Shown: positions 1 through 7,881, numbered from the stretch's first letter. The stretch: DNA of 29,117 nt from an uncultured Solobacterium sp. (GCA_900543035.1 UQPV01000036.1:1-29117), one strand, 5' to 3'. Translations and numbers: made by a program. Notes: generated by a model not told the origin, from the sequence alone.

Positions 1-545
1 TGTGGTAATTTTGATCAGAGACGCCCTGTCAATTGCTCCGGAACTGCTCCCTCGACCAGAAATCATCTGAGTACCCTTTCAGGAAATTGATCTGCTTATT
101 TCTTCCAGCGTCTTCGTACGGAAAATCAATGGCATTTCCTTCTTCGATGACTTCGTATCGTATGTGGCCGCCGTTATCCGGATGTTACGGTAGAGTCTGC
201 TTTGAAAGAGTTTGGGGTCGATCCTGATCTGGTCTTTCTTGAAACGATCGGGGATAGCACGTTCCACCTTCTACAGTGTGCTGAAGAACGAATATTATGG
301 TCATGCCCTGGAAAAGATACCTCCGATCAAAGCGAGGCATCCAGATTCGGACAAAGATAAAGATAATGATATGCGCAGGAAGAGTAAATGCAACTTGCAG
401 TTCGTGGAGACTAAATGCAATTTCGGCTCCCTTAGCGTTGCATTTGCTTTTTTACTTCAGGTGAATTTTTCTGCGCATATTGACTAGGTAGCATGAAATG
501 GGCATAATATAGTTAGGATACTGCTATCAAATATAAAAGGGAGGT
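1..545. other. Gene-poor left flank with broken coding debris
   Basis: No intact, recognisable gene is seen here. Short open stretches occur in all three forward frames. One (about 62-187) reads like a hydrophobic helical segment, one (about 172-357) like an acidic soluble segment, and one (212-370) contains a helix-turn-helix-like stretch (GIARSTFY). None has a ribosome binding site and a full-length frame, and they shift frame relative to one another, as expected of a decayed gene. The stretch adjoins a toxin-antitoxin pair and a conjugative-gene fragment, so mobile-element debris is the likeliest reading. I cannot name the parent gene. Confidence 0.4.
413..453 (+). terminator. Probable intrinsic terminator upstream of the TA pair
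   Basis: AAATGCAA (413-420) is complementary to TTGCATTT (438-445), followed by GC and six T residues. The AAATGCAA arm also occurs as an extra copy at about 385-392, so two alternative pairings with the same downstream arm are possible. It would insulate the toxin-antitoxin pair from upstream transcription. Confidence 0.5.
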
Positions 546-551
546 GTGGCT

Positions 552-839
552 ATGAATATTCGTCCATCTGCAGCAATCCGCCAGAATTACAACGAGATTG
601 CAGAATTGTGCAGAAAGACCGCAGAGCCGGTATTCCTTACCAAGAATGGCGAGGGAGATTTAGTCGTTATGGATATTGAAACCTACAACCGCAGGGAGAA
701 GATGCTGAAACTTCGTGAGGAACTGCTTGCGGTTGAGGAGGACAGGATGCACGGAAGCAAAGGTTATTCTGTCGATGAAGTCGCGGCCATGATGCGCAGC
801 GCAATCAAGGAGGCGACGGGTCGTGGAAAATCAGAGTAA
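552..839 (+). CDS. Phd/YefM-family antitoxin
   Basis: A 95-residue protein. The N-terminal half matches the Phd/YefM DNA-binding fold: it opens with an IRPSAAIRQNYNEI segment, followed by EPVFLTKNGEGDLVVMDIETY, the family's strand-turn-strand with the conserved KNG. The C-terminal half is charged and helical, as expected for the part that wraps the toxin. In this family the antitoxin neutralises the toxin and represses its own operon. I chose the ATG at 552 because GGGAGG (539-544) lies 7 nt upstream; the in-frame GTG at 546 is too close to it. The toxin gene overlaps its 3' end by 17 bp. Confidence 0.88.
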   Translation: MNIRPSAAIRQNYNEIAELCRKTAEPVFLTKNGEGDLVVMDIETYNRREKMLKLREELLAVEEDRMHGSKGYSVDEVAAMMRSAIKEATGRGKSE

Positions 840-1140
840 ATACCGTGTCATTGTATCAGAGCAGGCGACGCAGATGCTTGTTTTCCATGCCGCTTTTTTG
901 GCGCAGGTCAGTCCAGAAGCAGCGGAAAAGCTGACCGTGGAATTTGAAAAGGCGGCAAACTCACTGGAAACAATGCCCCAGAGATGCCCGTGGCTTTCAG
1001 GGGAATATATCCCTAAACATGCCTACCGATTTATCTTGTTTGAAAAACGCTATATGATAATCTTTCAAATCATAGATGATACCGTCTATGCGGATTATGT
1101 GGTGGATTGCAGGCAGGATTACGGATGGCTCATCCGATGA
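823..1140 (+). CDS. RelE/ParE-family toxin
   Basis: A 105-residue protein of the RelE/ParE superfamily. Visible features are the N-terminal strand (YRVIVSEQA), two helices, the PQRCPWL segment, and the C-terminal beta-sheet core (KRYMIIFQIIDDTVYADYVVDCRQDY) that carries the active or binding face in this fold. Members either cleave mRNA on the ribosome (RelE) or poison gyrase (ParE); the sequence alone does not decide which. The GTG start at 823 lies 8 nt after AAGGAGG (808-814), inside the antitoxin gene, so translation is coupled. A strong terminator follows. Context is a mobile-element edge. Confidence 0.85.
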   Translation: MENQSKYRVIVSEQATQMLVFHAAFLAQVSPEAAEKLTVEFEKAANSLETMPQRCPWLSGEYIPKHAYRFILFEKRYMIIFQIIDDTVYADYVVDCRQDYGWLIR

Positions 1141-1160
1141 CAACAGAATATAAAGAATGA

Positions 1161-1193
1161 AAATCGTCACTTAATTGCAAGTGGCGATTTTTT
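1161..1193 (+). terminator. Intrinsic terminator of the toxin-antitoxin operon
   Basis: AAATCGTCACTT (1161-1172) pairs with AAGTGGCGATTT (1179-1190) through one G-T wobble, closing a 6-nt loop and running into further T residues. It sits 20 nt after the toxin stop. Confidence 0.85.
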
Positions 1194-1218
1194 ATGCCGA
1201 AAAGGAGGTGCTTTTCAT

Positions 1219-1326
1219 TTGGAAGTCAAGATAAATAAAGAAATCCGTAACTACACAGACGGCTTTTGTCATCTTTCCAGCAGCCACTGGATGCCATCGG
1301 CGCAGCGTTTGATGACATTGGTGTAA
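1219..1326 (+). pseudogene. 5' fragment of a conjugative-element PrgI-family gene
   Basis: A TTG start at 1219 stands 10 nt after AAAGGAGG (1201-1208). The first codons read (L/M)EVKINKEIRNYT. This is the near-invariant N-terminus of the small PrgI-family membrane proteins in Tn916/Tn1549-like conjugative elements, which normally continue into a transmembrane segment of about 100 residues. Here similarity stops after roughly residue 14. The frame runs into sequence that is antisense to the end of the neighbouring esterase and stops at 1326 after 35 codons. The gene is therefore truncated, and the break lies at about 1258-1268. Recognition of the family is from memory of its N-terminal motif. 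Confidence 0.7.
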
Positions 1327-1931
1327 TGGCTGCCGAGATTCAGCTGGAATGTGGTGTCGATCCCCTGTTTGCGGACATGATCGACGATCGCTTCGGTATT
1401 TTCCCGGACACAGCGGATCAGCTGGTTTCTCGTCTTGTGCTCTTTATTGCCCAATGAGAAATACAGATGGTCCGGTGTGCATCTCGGTTCGTGGGACAGG
1501 CAGTATTCTTTGATGCCGGGAAACCACAGGGAGCCGGATATGCTGGCGGCGCGGCTGAACGCGTCGCTTTGATACAGGGCGTAGAGAGCAAACAGTCCGG
1601 CCAGGGAATAGCCGGCGATGCCGCGCCAAAGCGGTCTTGTGCTGAGGGTCTTCTCTGCTTCGGGGATGATGCGGGAAATGAGCAGCCGCAGATAAGCATC
1701 GGCGCCACCATGGAAGGCATCGCTTTGCGGGATGTTCCAGGGGACCATATCGCGGTTCCAATCCAGATCGCTGATGATGACCAGCGTGGCTTGCGGACAG
1801 TGCGCGGCGCTCAGCTGTTGAAGCAGTTGTTCGCTGATCTCTTCAAACGCGTGGAAATAGATGATGGGACACGCTTGCGCCGTGCCAGGCCATACACGCA
1901 CTGTTTTGTGCTGCAATGAAAATGATGTCAT
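1269..1931 (-). CDS. Esterase-like alpha/beta hydrolase (Fes/esterase D type)
   Basis: A 220-residue, single-domain alpha/beta hydrolase without a signal peptide. Landmarks are an early oxyanion strand (CPIIYFHAF), a segment with WNRDMVPWNIP typical of the putative-esterase (Fes/EsD-like) family, the nucleophile elbow GYSLAG with Ser109, and a candidate catalytic His at GSH, residue 202. It probably cleaves a carboxylic ester; the substrate cannot be read from the sequence. AGGTGA precedes the ATG at 1931 by about 6 nt. The stop codon lies within about 10 bp of the element junction, so the last residues may have been replaced. It is divergent from the sngA operon and their promoters overlap. 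Confidence 0.75.
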   Translation of the reverse strand: MTSFSLQHKTVRVWPGTAQACPIIYFHAFEEISEQLLQQLSAAHCPQATLVIISDLDWNRDMVPWNIPQSDAFHGGADAYLRLLISRIIPEAEKTLSTRPLWRGIAGYSLAGLFALYALYQSDAFSRAASISGSLWFPGIKEYCLSHEPRCTPDHLYFSLGNKEHKTRNQLIRCVRENTEAIVDHVRKQGIDTTFQLNLGSHYTNVIKRCADGIQWLLER

Positions 1932-1951
1932 TTAGCTCACCTGATTTCTCC

Positions 1952-1980
1952 TTGACGTATGCAGGTAAGGGAATTATACT
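1952..1980 (+). promoter_or_regulatory. Sigma-A promoter of the sngABC operon
   Basis: TTGACG (1952-1957), a 17-nt spacer and TATACT (1975-1980). This is the best promoter match upstream of the defence operon. It gives a leader of about 75 nt before the chosen start of sngA. Confidence 0.75.
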
Positions 1981-2001
1981 ATGCCTGAATTGAGAACACA
2001 A
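1973..2001 (-). promoter_or_regulatory. Divergent promoter of the esterase gene
   Basis: Read on the minus strand: TTGTGT (2001-1996), a 17-nt spacer and TATAAT (1978-1973). Its -10 hexamer overlaps the -10 hexamer of the plus-strand sngA promoter by 4 bp, so RNA polymerase should not be able to occupy both at once. Confidence 0.6.
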
Positions 2002-2060
2002 ACGACCGTGAACATGCCCGAATGGAGGGCCTTTCTTTTGATGAGCAGGGAGGTGACGCT

Positions 2061-3872
2061 TTGGAACTGTCAGAGCTGACGGCATATGCCAAGGAAAAAT
2101 ATCAGATTCAGGAACAGCGCAAATGGCCTGAACTGCCTGGCCTGTCCGTGCTGGCAGATCCAAAGACAGGAAAATGGGCGGCTCTGCTGATGCGGCAGTG
2201 GGACGGGGAGAGCGGCAGCGAGATCCAGCGCTGTGACATCAAATGCGGGCGCGAGGTGCTCGCTGAGCTGCCACTGTCCTTCCTCTCGCTGCCTTTCCAT
2301 ATGAGAGGACCGAGGTGGGTAGGCGTTGCCTTTGATGATCGCACTGATCCGGATGTCGTCTTCCGGCTCTTTGAGCGGGCATTGCGCGGGGATGGATGGC
2401 AAGGCTGCACCATCGTGCTGGACAATGCGCCAAGAAAAATGGTGGTCATCGAGCCTGTCACGCCGGCTTTTGCCGGCAGGCAGAGCAGCGTGGATATCCC
2501 GGAAAAGATCGAAGCGATGCTCGATCTGTATGAATATGAGGGCGGCTCTTTTTCCCAGAAGTGCCGCAACTTTTACCGGCAAGGCAAATGGATGGAAGAC
2601 TATGAGGACGATGTGCCATGGACCGGCGCGTTCCGCCGGTATTTTCCGACTTATCATGACTTGAATGTTCGGCAGCTGCGCGGCTATTTTACCTGGCGGA
2701 CACAGGTGCGCAAAGGGGTGTTTCATCCGATCACGACGTCGTTTGCGTATTTGTATGTCTATGAGCTGCTCAATGGCATCGGCGTTCGTTCGCCGGAAGA
2801 AACGCTGAGGAAGATGCGGGAATTTGAGGTCGGTTTCCTTGATTCCGGCATCGGTGATCAGAAGATGCGCAGCAATCTGCATCGCTGGATGATGGGGCAT
2901 GCAGTGCTGCACGGCGTCTCTACGGCGCTGGCCCGTCAGTACATGGATCCTTCGCTCATGGCTAAAGATGATGCCCTTGCGGCATTGCGCCATCCTGAAG
3001 AGGCTGCGGATGAGGAGATCTTTTCTGCGCTCTGTGTCTTTGGGGGAAAGAAGCTGGAGAGCTCACCGGTCATCACGAAAGCGCGGGAACAGGGACAGCG
3101 GCTGTTCGCGGAACTCTGGCGCCATGCGGCGAAGACCAGCGTGATCGAAGGAAAGGACATGTTCACCGCATGCTTCGGTGAGCAGAAGACGTTTTTGTGG
3201 CATCCGCTGGCTAACGCGGTCTATTGGGAAGAACAGCGGCATCCGGACGCAGATGTGGTCTGGGATGCGTGCCGTTCGTTTCATTGCCGCAATGGTGTCT
3301 GGTATGAAAAGCGTTATGACCAGCTGTATTTCGATCAGCGCCGGCTGCAGGCGCTCCTGCACGAGGCGGACCGTCTGTTCCGCCGTGAGCTGAAGACCAA
3401 TCATTATCTGCGTCAGAAAGCAGATGAAGCATGGGCGACGCCTTTGGCACAGGCGGCCATCCATGCTTGGCGGCAGGCGTCCCGGCCGGCAGTCACGATC
3501 GATCTCTCTGAGCTGGAACAGATCCGCTTGGACGCAATGCAGACCAGGGACAGTCTGTTGATCGAAGAGGAGCTGGAAGAGGAAGAGATCGCGGCTGCGG
3601 ACACTGCGGCGTCGGAAACGCAGCCGGATACGGTCGAGGGCCTGGATGCGCTGCATACGCAGATCCTGCGGATGCTGGCTCATGGCGATCCGCCTGCGGC
3701 GCTGATCAAGGCAAACCATCTGATGCCCGCAGTGGTGACCGATACGATCAATGAGGCTTTGTTCGATGTGTTCGGGGACAATGTCCTCGACTGCGACGGA
3801 GACGTGCTGCTGGCCGTGGAAGACTACCAGGAGGAGATCTTGCAAATGTTGGGAGGCAATAAGGATGAATAA
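2061..3872 (+). CDS. sngA: TerB-N/TerB-C domain protein, Shango SngA
   Basis: First gene of a three-gene Shango-type anti-phage operon. In the Shango literature SngA is the TerB-like component, acting with an ATPase and a helicase; its molecular role is not established. The product has 603 residues from a TTG at 2061, preferred because GGGAGGTGA ends 4-7 nt upstream (2048-2056). The ATG at 2022 has no upstream ribosome binding site. Residues about 10-60 form an N-terminal domain (WPELPGLSVLADPKTGKW). The TerB-N signature RRYFPTYHDLNVRQLRGYF followed by ELLNGIGVRSPEE lies at about 192-250. A TerB-C-like segment (VTIDLSELEQIRLDAM) lies near 480. An acidic linker precedes a C-terminal domain that ends in YQEEILQMLGG. 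No signal peptide or membrane segment is seen. It overlaps sngB by 8 bp. Confidence 0.85.
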   Translation: MELSELTAYAKEKYQIQEQRKWPELPGLSVLADPKTGKWAALLMRQWDGESGSEIQRCDIKCGREVLAELPLSFLSLPFHMRGPRWVGVAFDDRTDPDVVFRLFERALRGDGWQGCTIVLDNAPRKMVVIEPVTPAFAGRQSSVDIPEKIEAMLDLYEYEGGSFSQKCRNFYRQGKWMEDYEDDVPWTGAFRRYFPTYHDLNVRQLRGYFTWRTQVRKGVFHPITTSFAYLYVYELLNGIGVRSPEETLRKMREFEVGFLDSGIGDQKMRSNLHRWMMGHAVLHGVSTALARQYMDPSLMAKDDALAALRHPEEAADEEIFSALCVFGGKKLESSPVITKAREQGQRLFAELWRHAAKTSVIEGKDMFTACFGEQKTFLWHPLANAVYWEEQRHPDADVVWDACRSFHCRNGVWYEKRYDQLYFDQRRLQALLHEADRLFRRELKTNHYLRQKADEAWATPLAQAAIHAWRQASRPAVTIDLSELEQIRLDAMQTRDSLLIEEELEEEEIAAADTAASETQPDTVEGLDALHTQILRMLAHGDPPAALIKANHLMPAVVTDTINEALFDVFGDNVLDCDGDVLLAVEDYQEEILQMLGGNKDE

Positions 3873-5196
3873 GAATGAACGCAAAGTGCCCAGACGGATC
3901 GCGCAGACGATCCTGAATTCACTGAAGGGCGGAGTCGTTCCCCGCATCGGTCTGCCGTATATCGCGGTGGGCAGGAAAAATGAGATCGAAGCATTGCTTC
4001 ACGATGTGGATATCATCGCGGAGGGCGGCGCGTCATTCCGCTTCATCGTCGGCCGTTATGGGTCAGGAAAGAGCTTTCTGATCCAGACGATCCGCAACTA
4101 TGTCATGGACCGCGGCTTCATCGTCGCTGACGCCGATCTTTCGCCGGAGCGCCGTCTGCAAGGAAGCAGAGGACAGGGCCTGGCGACCTATCGGGAACTG
4201 ATCAGCAATCTGTCGACGAAGACGAGGCCGGAAGGCGGCGCCCTGACGCTCGTGCTGGATCGCTGGATCAGCGGTGTGCAGAGCGAAGCTGTGCGCGAAA
4301 CAGGGCTGACGCCTGGCGATGCCGCGCTGACGCAGGCCGTGGATCAGAAGATCTATGCGGTCACCTCGGCCATCAGCGAAATGGTGCATGGCTTTGAGTT
4401 TGCGCGGCTGCTTTCACGCTATTACCACGCGTATCTGGAAGGCGATGATGAGACGAAGGCGAAGGTCGTCCGCTGGTTCCGCGGCGAATATGCGCTGAAG
4501 CGGGAAGCAAAGGAAGAGCTCGGGGTCAATATCCTCATCACGGATGATGACTGGTATGATTATCTGAAGCTCTTTGCCGTCTTCTTCCGTCATGCTGGCT
4601 ATGCGGGCATGATGATCATGATCGATGAGCTGGTCAATCTTTACAAGATCCCCAATGCCATCACCAGACAGTATAATTATGAGAAGCTGCTCACCATGTA
4701 TAATGACACTTTGCAAGGCAAGGCGCAGTATCTGGGCATCATCATGGGCTCGACGCCGCAGGCCATCGAAGACCGCCGCCGGGGCATATACAGCTATGAG
4801 GCATTGCGTTCCCGTCTGGCTGAAGGCAAATTCTCCAAGCCGGGCAGTAGGGATCTGCTGGCGCCGGTCATCCATCTGGAGCCGCTGCAGCCGGAGGAAA
4901 TGCTGGTGCTGTGCGAAAAGCTCGCAGACATGCATGGCGGTCTGTATGGCTATGCGCGCAAGCTCAGCACAACGGATCTCGCCTGCTTCATCAAGCTGGA
5001 ATACGGACGGATCGGCGCGGATCAGCACATCACGCCCCGTGAGGTGATCCGTGATTTCATCGAGCTTTTGGATCTGTTATATCAGGATCCGGCCCGGACC
5101 ATGGATGATCTGCTGGATTCGGAAGACTTCGCTTATGCGAGATCAGAGGCGGTTTCCGATGAAGCAGACCAGGCCTTTGCGGAGTTCACCATATGA
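3865..5196 (+). CDS. sngB: BrxD-like P-loop ATPase (DUF2791), Shango SngB
   Basis: A 443-residue cytoplasmic P-loop ATPase of the BrxC/BrxD (DUF2791) family, related to the BrxD ATPase of BREX systems. The Walker A motif GRYGSGKS is at residues 63-70. A conserved ADLSPERRLQGSRGQGLATYRELI segment follows. Walker B with its acidic pair (MIMIDEL) is near residues 250-256, and IIMGSTPQAIEDRRRGIYSYEALRSRL provides the sensor/arginine-finger region. The C-terminal part (TPREVIRDFIELLDLL) resembles the winged-helix end of these ATPases. The ATG at 3865 follows GGGAGG (3851-3856) by 8 nt. The gene overlaps sngA by 8 bp and sngC by an ATGA overlap, so stoichiometric, coupled expression is likely. Confidence 0.88.
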   Translation: MNKNERKVPRRIAQTILNSLKGGVVPRIGLPYIAVGRKNEIEALLHDVDIIAEGGASFRFIVGRYGSGKSFLIQTIRNYVMDRGFIVADADLSPERRLQGSRGQGLATYRELISNLSTKTRPEGGALTLVLDRWISGVQSEAVRETGLTPGDAALTQAVDQKIYAVTSAISEMVHGFEFARLLSRYYHAYLEGDDETKAKVVRWFRGEYALKREAKEELGVNILITDDDWYDYLKLFAVFFRHAGYAGMMIMIDELVNLYKIPNAITRQYNYEKLLTMYNDTLQGKAQYLGIIMGSTPQAIEDRRRGIYSYEALRSRLAEGKFSKPGSRDLLAPVIHLEPLQPEEMLVLCEKLADMHGGLYGYARKLSTTDLACFIKLEYGRIGADQHITPREVIRDFIELLDLLYQDPARTMDDLLDSEDFAYARSEAVSDEADQAFAEFTI

Positions 5197-7436
5197 ATGT
5201 CTTCACGCGCTATGCGCCGTTCATCCAGGACTACATCTACCAAAGCGGCTGGCAGGCGCTGCGCAGCGTGCAGAATGCCGCCGCGGAAGCGATATTCAAT
5301 ACAGATGACAATGTGCTGTTGACGGCATCCACCGCTTCCGGCAAGACCGAAGCAGCCTTTTTTCCCATCCTGACCTTGCTCGATGAAGATCCGCCCCACA
5401 GCGTTGGCGTCTTATACATCGCTCCCCTGAAGGCGCTCATCAACGATCAGTTCGGACGGCTGAGCGAGCTGTGCGAGGAAGCCGGGATCCAGGTGACGCG
5501 CTGGCATGGGGATGTGTCTCACGCCCAAAAGCGCAGGCTGCTGCGCAAGCCTTCCGGCATCTTGCAGATCACGCCGGAGTCGCTGGAGTCGCTGATGATC
5601 AACAAGCATATGGAGATCCCTTCGCTGTTTGGCGATCTGCGCTTCATCGTCATCGACGAGGTCCATTCGCTGCTGCGGGGCGATCGGGGCATGCAGACGT
5701 TCTGTCTGATCGAGCGCATGTGCAGGCTGGCGGATTGCCGGCCCAGGCGCATCGGACTGTCGGCGACGATCGGCAATCCTGAGGAAGCCGGCCGTTTCCT
5801 GGGCGCAGGCAGCGGGCGAAGGACGCTCATCCCGCGCATCGAGGGCGGACGGGAAGTGTGGCGCTTATCCATGGAGCATTTCTTCAACAGTGGCCCGCAG
5901 GCTGATGAAGGCCGACAGCTCATCGATGCAGCGCCGGTATTGGAGGAAGCGAGCGATTCGGCGCCCAAGGCCGCTGATCCAGGCATCGGCTATATCTTTG
6001 AACATACCCGCGGCAGGAAATGCCTGATCTTTACCAATTCCCGTGAAGAATGTGAAGCGCTCTGTCAGAGCCTGCGTCAATACTGTGAGGCCAATCATGA
6101 GCCGGACCGCTTTCTCATCCACCATGGCAACTTGTCCGCTTCATATCGGGAAAGCGCAGAAGAAGAGATGAAAGATGATGATTCGCTGCTTTCGGTCTGT
6201 GCCACTGCCACGCTGGAGCTGGGCATCGACATCGGCAGGCTGGAGCGCGCATTTCAGGTCGACGCGCCTTTTACCGTGTCCGGATTCTTGCAGCGCATGG
6301 GCCGCACCGGCCGCCGCGGCGATCCCTGTGAGATGTGGTTCGTCATGCGTGAGGATCATCCTGAGCCCCGGGCGATGCTGCCGCAGCTCATCCCCTGGTA
6401 TCTGATCCAGGGCATCGCGCTGGTGCAGCTGTACATCGAGGAGCGGTTCGTAGAGCCTCCGCGCACACAGCGCTTGCCTTACAGCCTGCTGTATCATCAG
6501 ACGATGAGCACGCTGGCTTCCTGCGGGGAGATGACGCCGGCAGAGCTGGCCACGCGCGTCTTGACGCTGTCCAGCTTTCATCTGATCACGCAGGATGATT
6601 ATCGGATCTTGCTGCGGCATCTGATCAAGATCGGCCATATCGACCAGACCGAGAACGGCGGGCTCATCGTCGGCCTGGAAGGAGAGCGTATCGTCAATAA
6701 TTACAAGTTTTACGCGGTCTTTCAGGAAAATGTCGAATATGCCGTGCGCGCCGGCGCTGAAGAGCTGGGCACCATCGTCAAACCGCCGCCGATCGGCGAC
6801 AAGATCGCCATTGCCGGCCGCGTCTGGGTCGTGGAGGAAGTGGATCATCGCCGCCGCGAAGTATGCTGCACGCTGGTCAAAGGCAATATCCCGGCTTATT
6901 TCGGCGATGTCGCCGGCGATATCCACACCCGCATCCTGGAGCGGATGTATGGTGTGCTGAAGGAACAGAACAGCTATCCATACCTGATGCGGCATGCGGT
7001 GTGCCGATTGCAGGAAGCCAGGGAAAGCTTTGCGAAATCCGGCATGCGCGATCATCCGCTCGTTCATCTGGGCGGGAACATGTGGGCGCTGTTTCCCTGG
7101 CTGGGCAGCTACGCTTTCCTCGCTTTGGAGCGGATGTTGAAGATCCGCTGCAAACAGCGGCTGGGCTTGAAGGGGCTAGATTCCCTCAGGCCTTATTATC
7201 TGCAATTCACCATGAAGGTCAGCGCGTCTGACTTTTATCGGATCATGGCGGAAGAGGCAGAACAGGACTTCGATCCCCTTGAGCTCGTCTATCCCAACGA
7301 AGTTCCAAACTTTGAGAAATATGATGAATATGTCCCTGCCGAACTGGTCAGAAAAGGCTTTGCGCTGGGCGTGCTGGATGTGGAAGGCATGAAGCAGAGC
7401 GTGAGAAGCTGGTCCAGGTATGTGAAGGATAATTGA
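5193..7436 (+). CDS. sngC: Lhr/BrxHI-like superfamily 2 helicase, Shango SngC
   Basis: A 747-residue DEAD/DEAH-box helicase, the third Shango gene and a relative of the BrxHI helicase found with BrxD in some BREX loci. Motifs in order: Q-motif-like N-terminus, motif I TASTASGKT (about 44-52), motif Ia with APLKALINDQ, motif II DEVH (155-158), motif III LSATIG, ATATLELGIDIG (motif V region), and motif VI QRMGRTGRRG (367-376). A long C-terminal region (about 400-747) with Lhr-like accessory folds follows; no nuclease motif is seen. It should translocate on nucleic acid using ATP. Its start codon overlaps the sngB stop (ATGA). The operon ends at a hairpin 50 nt downstream. Confidence 0.9.
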   Translation: MNVFTRYAPFIQDYIYQSGWQALRSVQNAAAEAIFNTDDNVLLTASTASGKTEAAFFPILTLLDEDPPHSVGVLYIAPLKALINDQFGRLSELCEEAGIQVTRWHGDVSHAQKRRLLRKPSGILQITPESLESLMINKHMEIPSLFGDLRFIVIDEVHSLLRGDRGMQTFCLIERMCRLADCRPRRIGLSATIGNPEEAGRFLGAGSGRRTLIPRIEGGREVWRLSMEHFFNSGPQADEGRQLIDAAPVLEEASDSAPKAADPGIGYIFEHTRGRKCLIFTNSREECEALCQSLRQYCEANHEPDRFLIHHGNLSASYRESAEEEMKDDDSLLSVCATATLELGIDIGRLERAFQVDAPFTVSGFLQRMGRTGRRGDPCEMWFVMREDHPEPRAMLPQLIPWYLIQGIALVQLYIEERFVEPPRTQRLPYSLLYHQTMSTLASCGEMTPAELATRVLTLSSFHLITQDDYRILLRHLIKIGHIDQTENGGLIVGLEGERIVNNYKFYAVFQENVEYAVRAGAEELGTIVKPPPIGDKIAIAGRVWVVEEVDHRRREVCCTLVKGNIPAYFGDVAGDIHTRILERMYGVLKEQNSYPYLMRHAVCRLQEARESFAKSGMRDHPLVHLGGNMWALFPWLGSYAFLALERMLKIRCKQRLGLKGLDSLRPYYLQFTMKVSASDFYRIMAEEAEQDFDPLELVYPNEVPNFEKYDEYVPAELVRKGFALGVLDVEGMKQSVRSWSRYVKDN

Positions 7437-7487
7437 GATAAATGGGGTAAAGGCTTGCTGCGGCGAAAAGCGTGAGGCCCTTCAATG

Positions 7488-7526
7488 AAAATTCCCGTCA
7501 GCTGAACAGCAGCCGGCGGGAATTTT
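7488..7526. terminator. Bidirectional terminator between sngC and the XRE gene
   Basis: AAAATTCCCG (7488-7497) pairs with CGGGAATTTT (7517-7526), with a further partly paired CAGCTG...CAGCCG inner stem. The A-rich left arm and T-rich right arm suit termination from both convergent genes. Confidence 0.65.
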
Positions 7527-7560
7527 ACTTGTGCCTGATCACAGATGCGGGAGTGACGCA

Positions 7561-7806
7561 TCATTGTTTCTTGGCGATGTTTCGCTTTTCTGGTATGCGG
7601 ACGATATCTTCGATCTCACAGTTCAGGATATGGCAGAGGTCGGAAATGGTGTAAATGTTGAGATTGCCGCCCTTCCTCAGTTTGGACAGCGTTCTGGAAT
7701 TGACGTTGAACTGGTTGATGAGCTGGTACTGTGTGATCCTTTTCTGTTCCAGAAGCTGCCAGAAAGGAGAGTAGTCCACATAGTCGCTTTTATAAGAATT
7801 CTTCAT
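7561..7806 (-). CDS. Small XRE-type helix-turn-helix regulator
   Basis: An 81-residue Cro/C1-type DNA-binding protein. The core YSPFWQLLEQKRITQYQLINQF, the recognition helix NVNSRTLSKLRKG, and ISDLCHILNCEIEDIV match the short XRE family that opens with a YxPFW motif and has no effector domain. No clear ribosome binding site precedes the ATG at 7806; a GTG just before DYSPFW would give a length closer to the usual one of about 65-70 residues. It is convergent with sngC and separated by a shared terminator. Such proteins are often autorepressors; its target, and any link to the defence operon, are unknown. Confidence 0.8.
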   Translation of the reverse strand: MKNSYKSDYVDYSPFWQLLEQKRITQYQLINQFNVNSRTLSKLRKGGNLNIYTISDLCHILNCEIEDIVRIPEKRNIAKKQ

Positions 7807-7881
7807 GATTTTATTATATGGAAGAAAACCTGCTTCATTATCGGTATCATCGTATCAATGTGCTGCTATGGCGTCGAGGTG

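Noticed and set aside
384..445. Short CRISPR-like repetition of AAATGCAA
   Set aside because: Only two direct copies and one inverted copy of 8 bp with irregular spacing; a hairpin/terminator explains them.
2070..2993. Long minus-strand open frame opposite sngA
   Set aside because: It is antisense to an obvious gene with intact motifs, is rich in His/Arg/Pro/Gln as expected of a shadow frame, and has no ribosome binding site.
1952..7436. BREX system
   Set aside because: The ATPase and helicase resemble BrxD and BrxHI, but no brxA, brxB, brxC, pglX or pglZ is present and the first gene is a TerB protein, which fits Shango instead.
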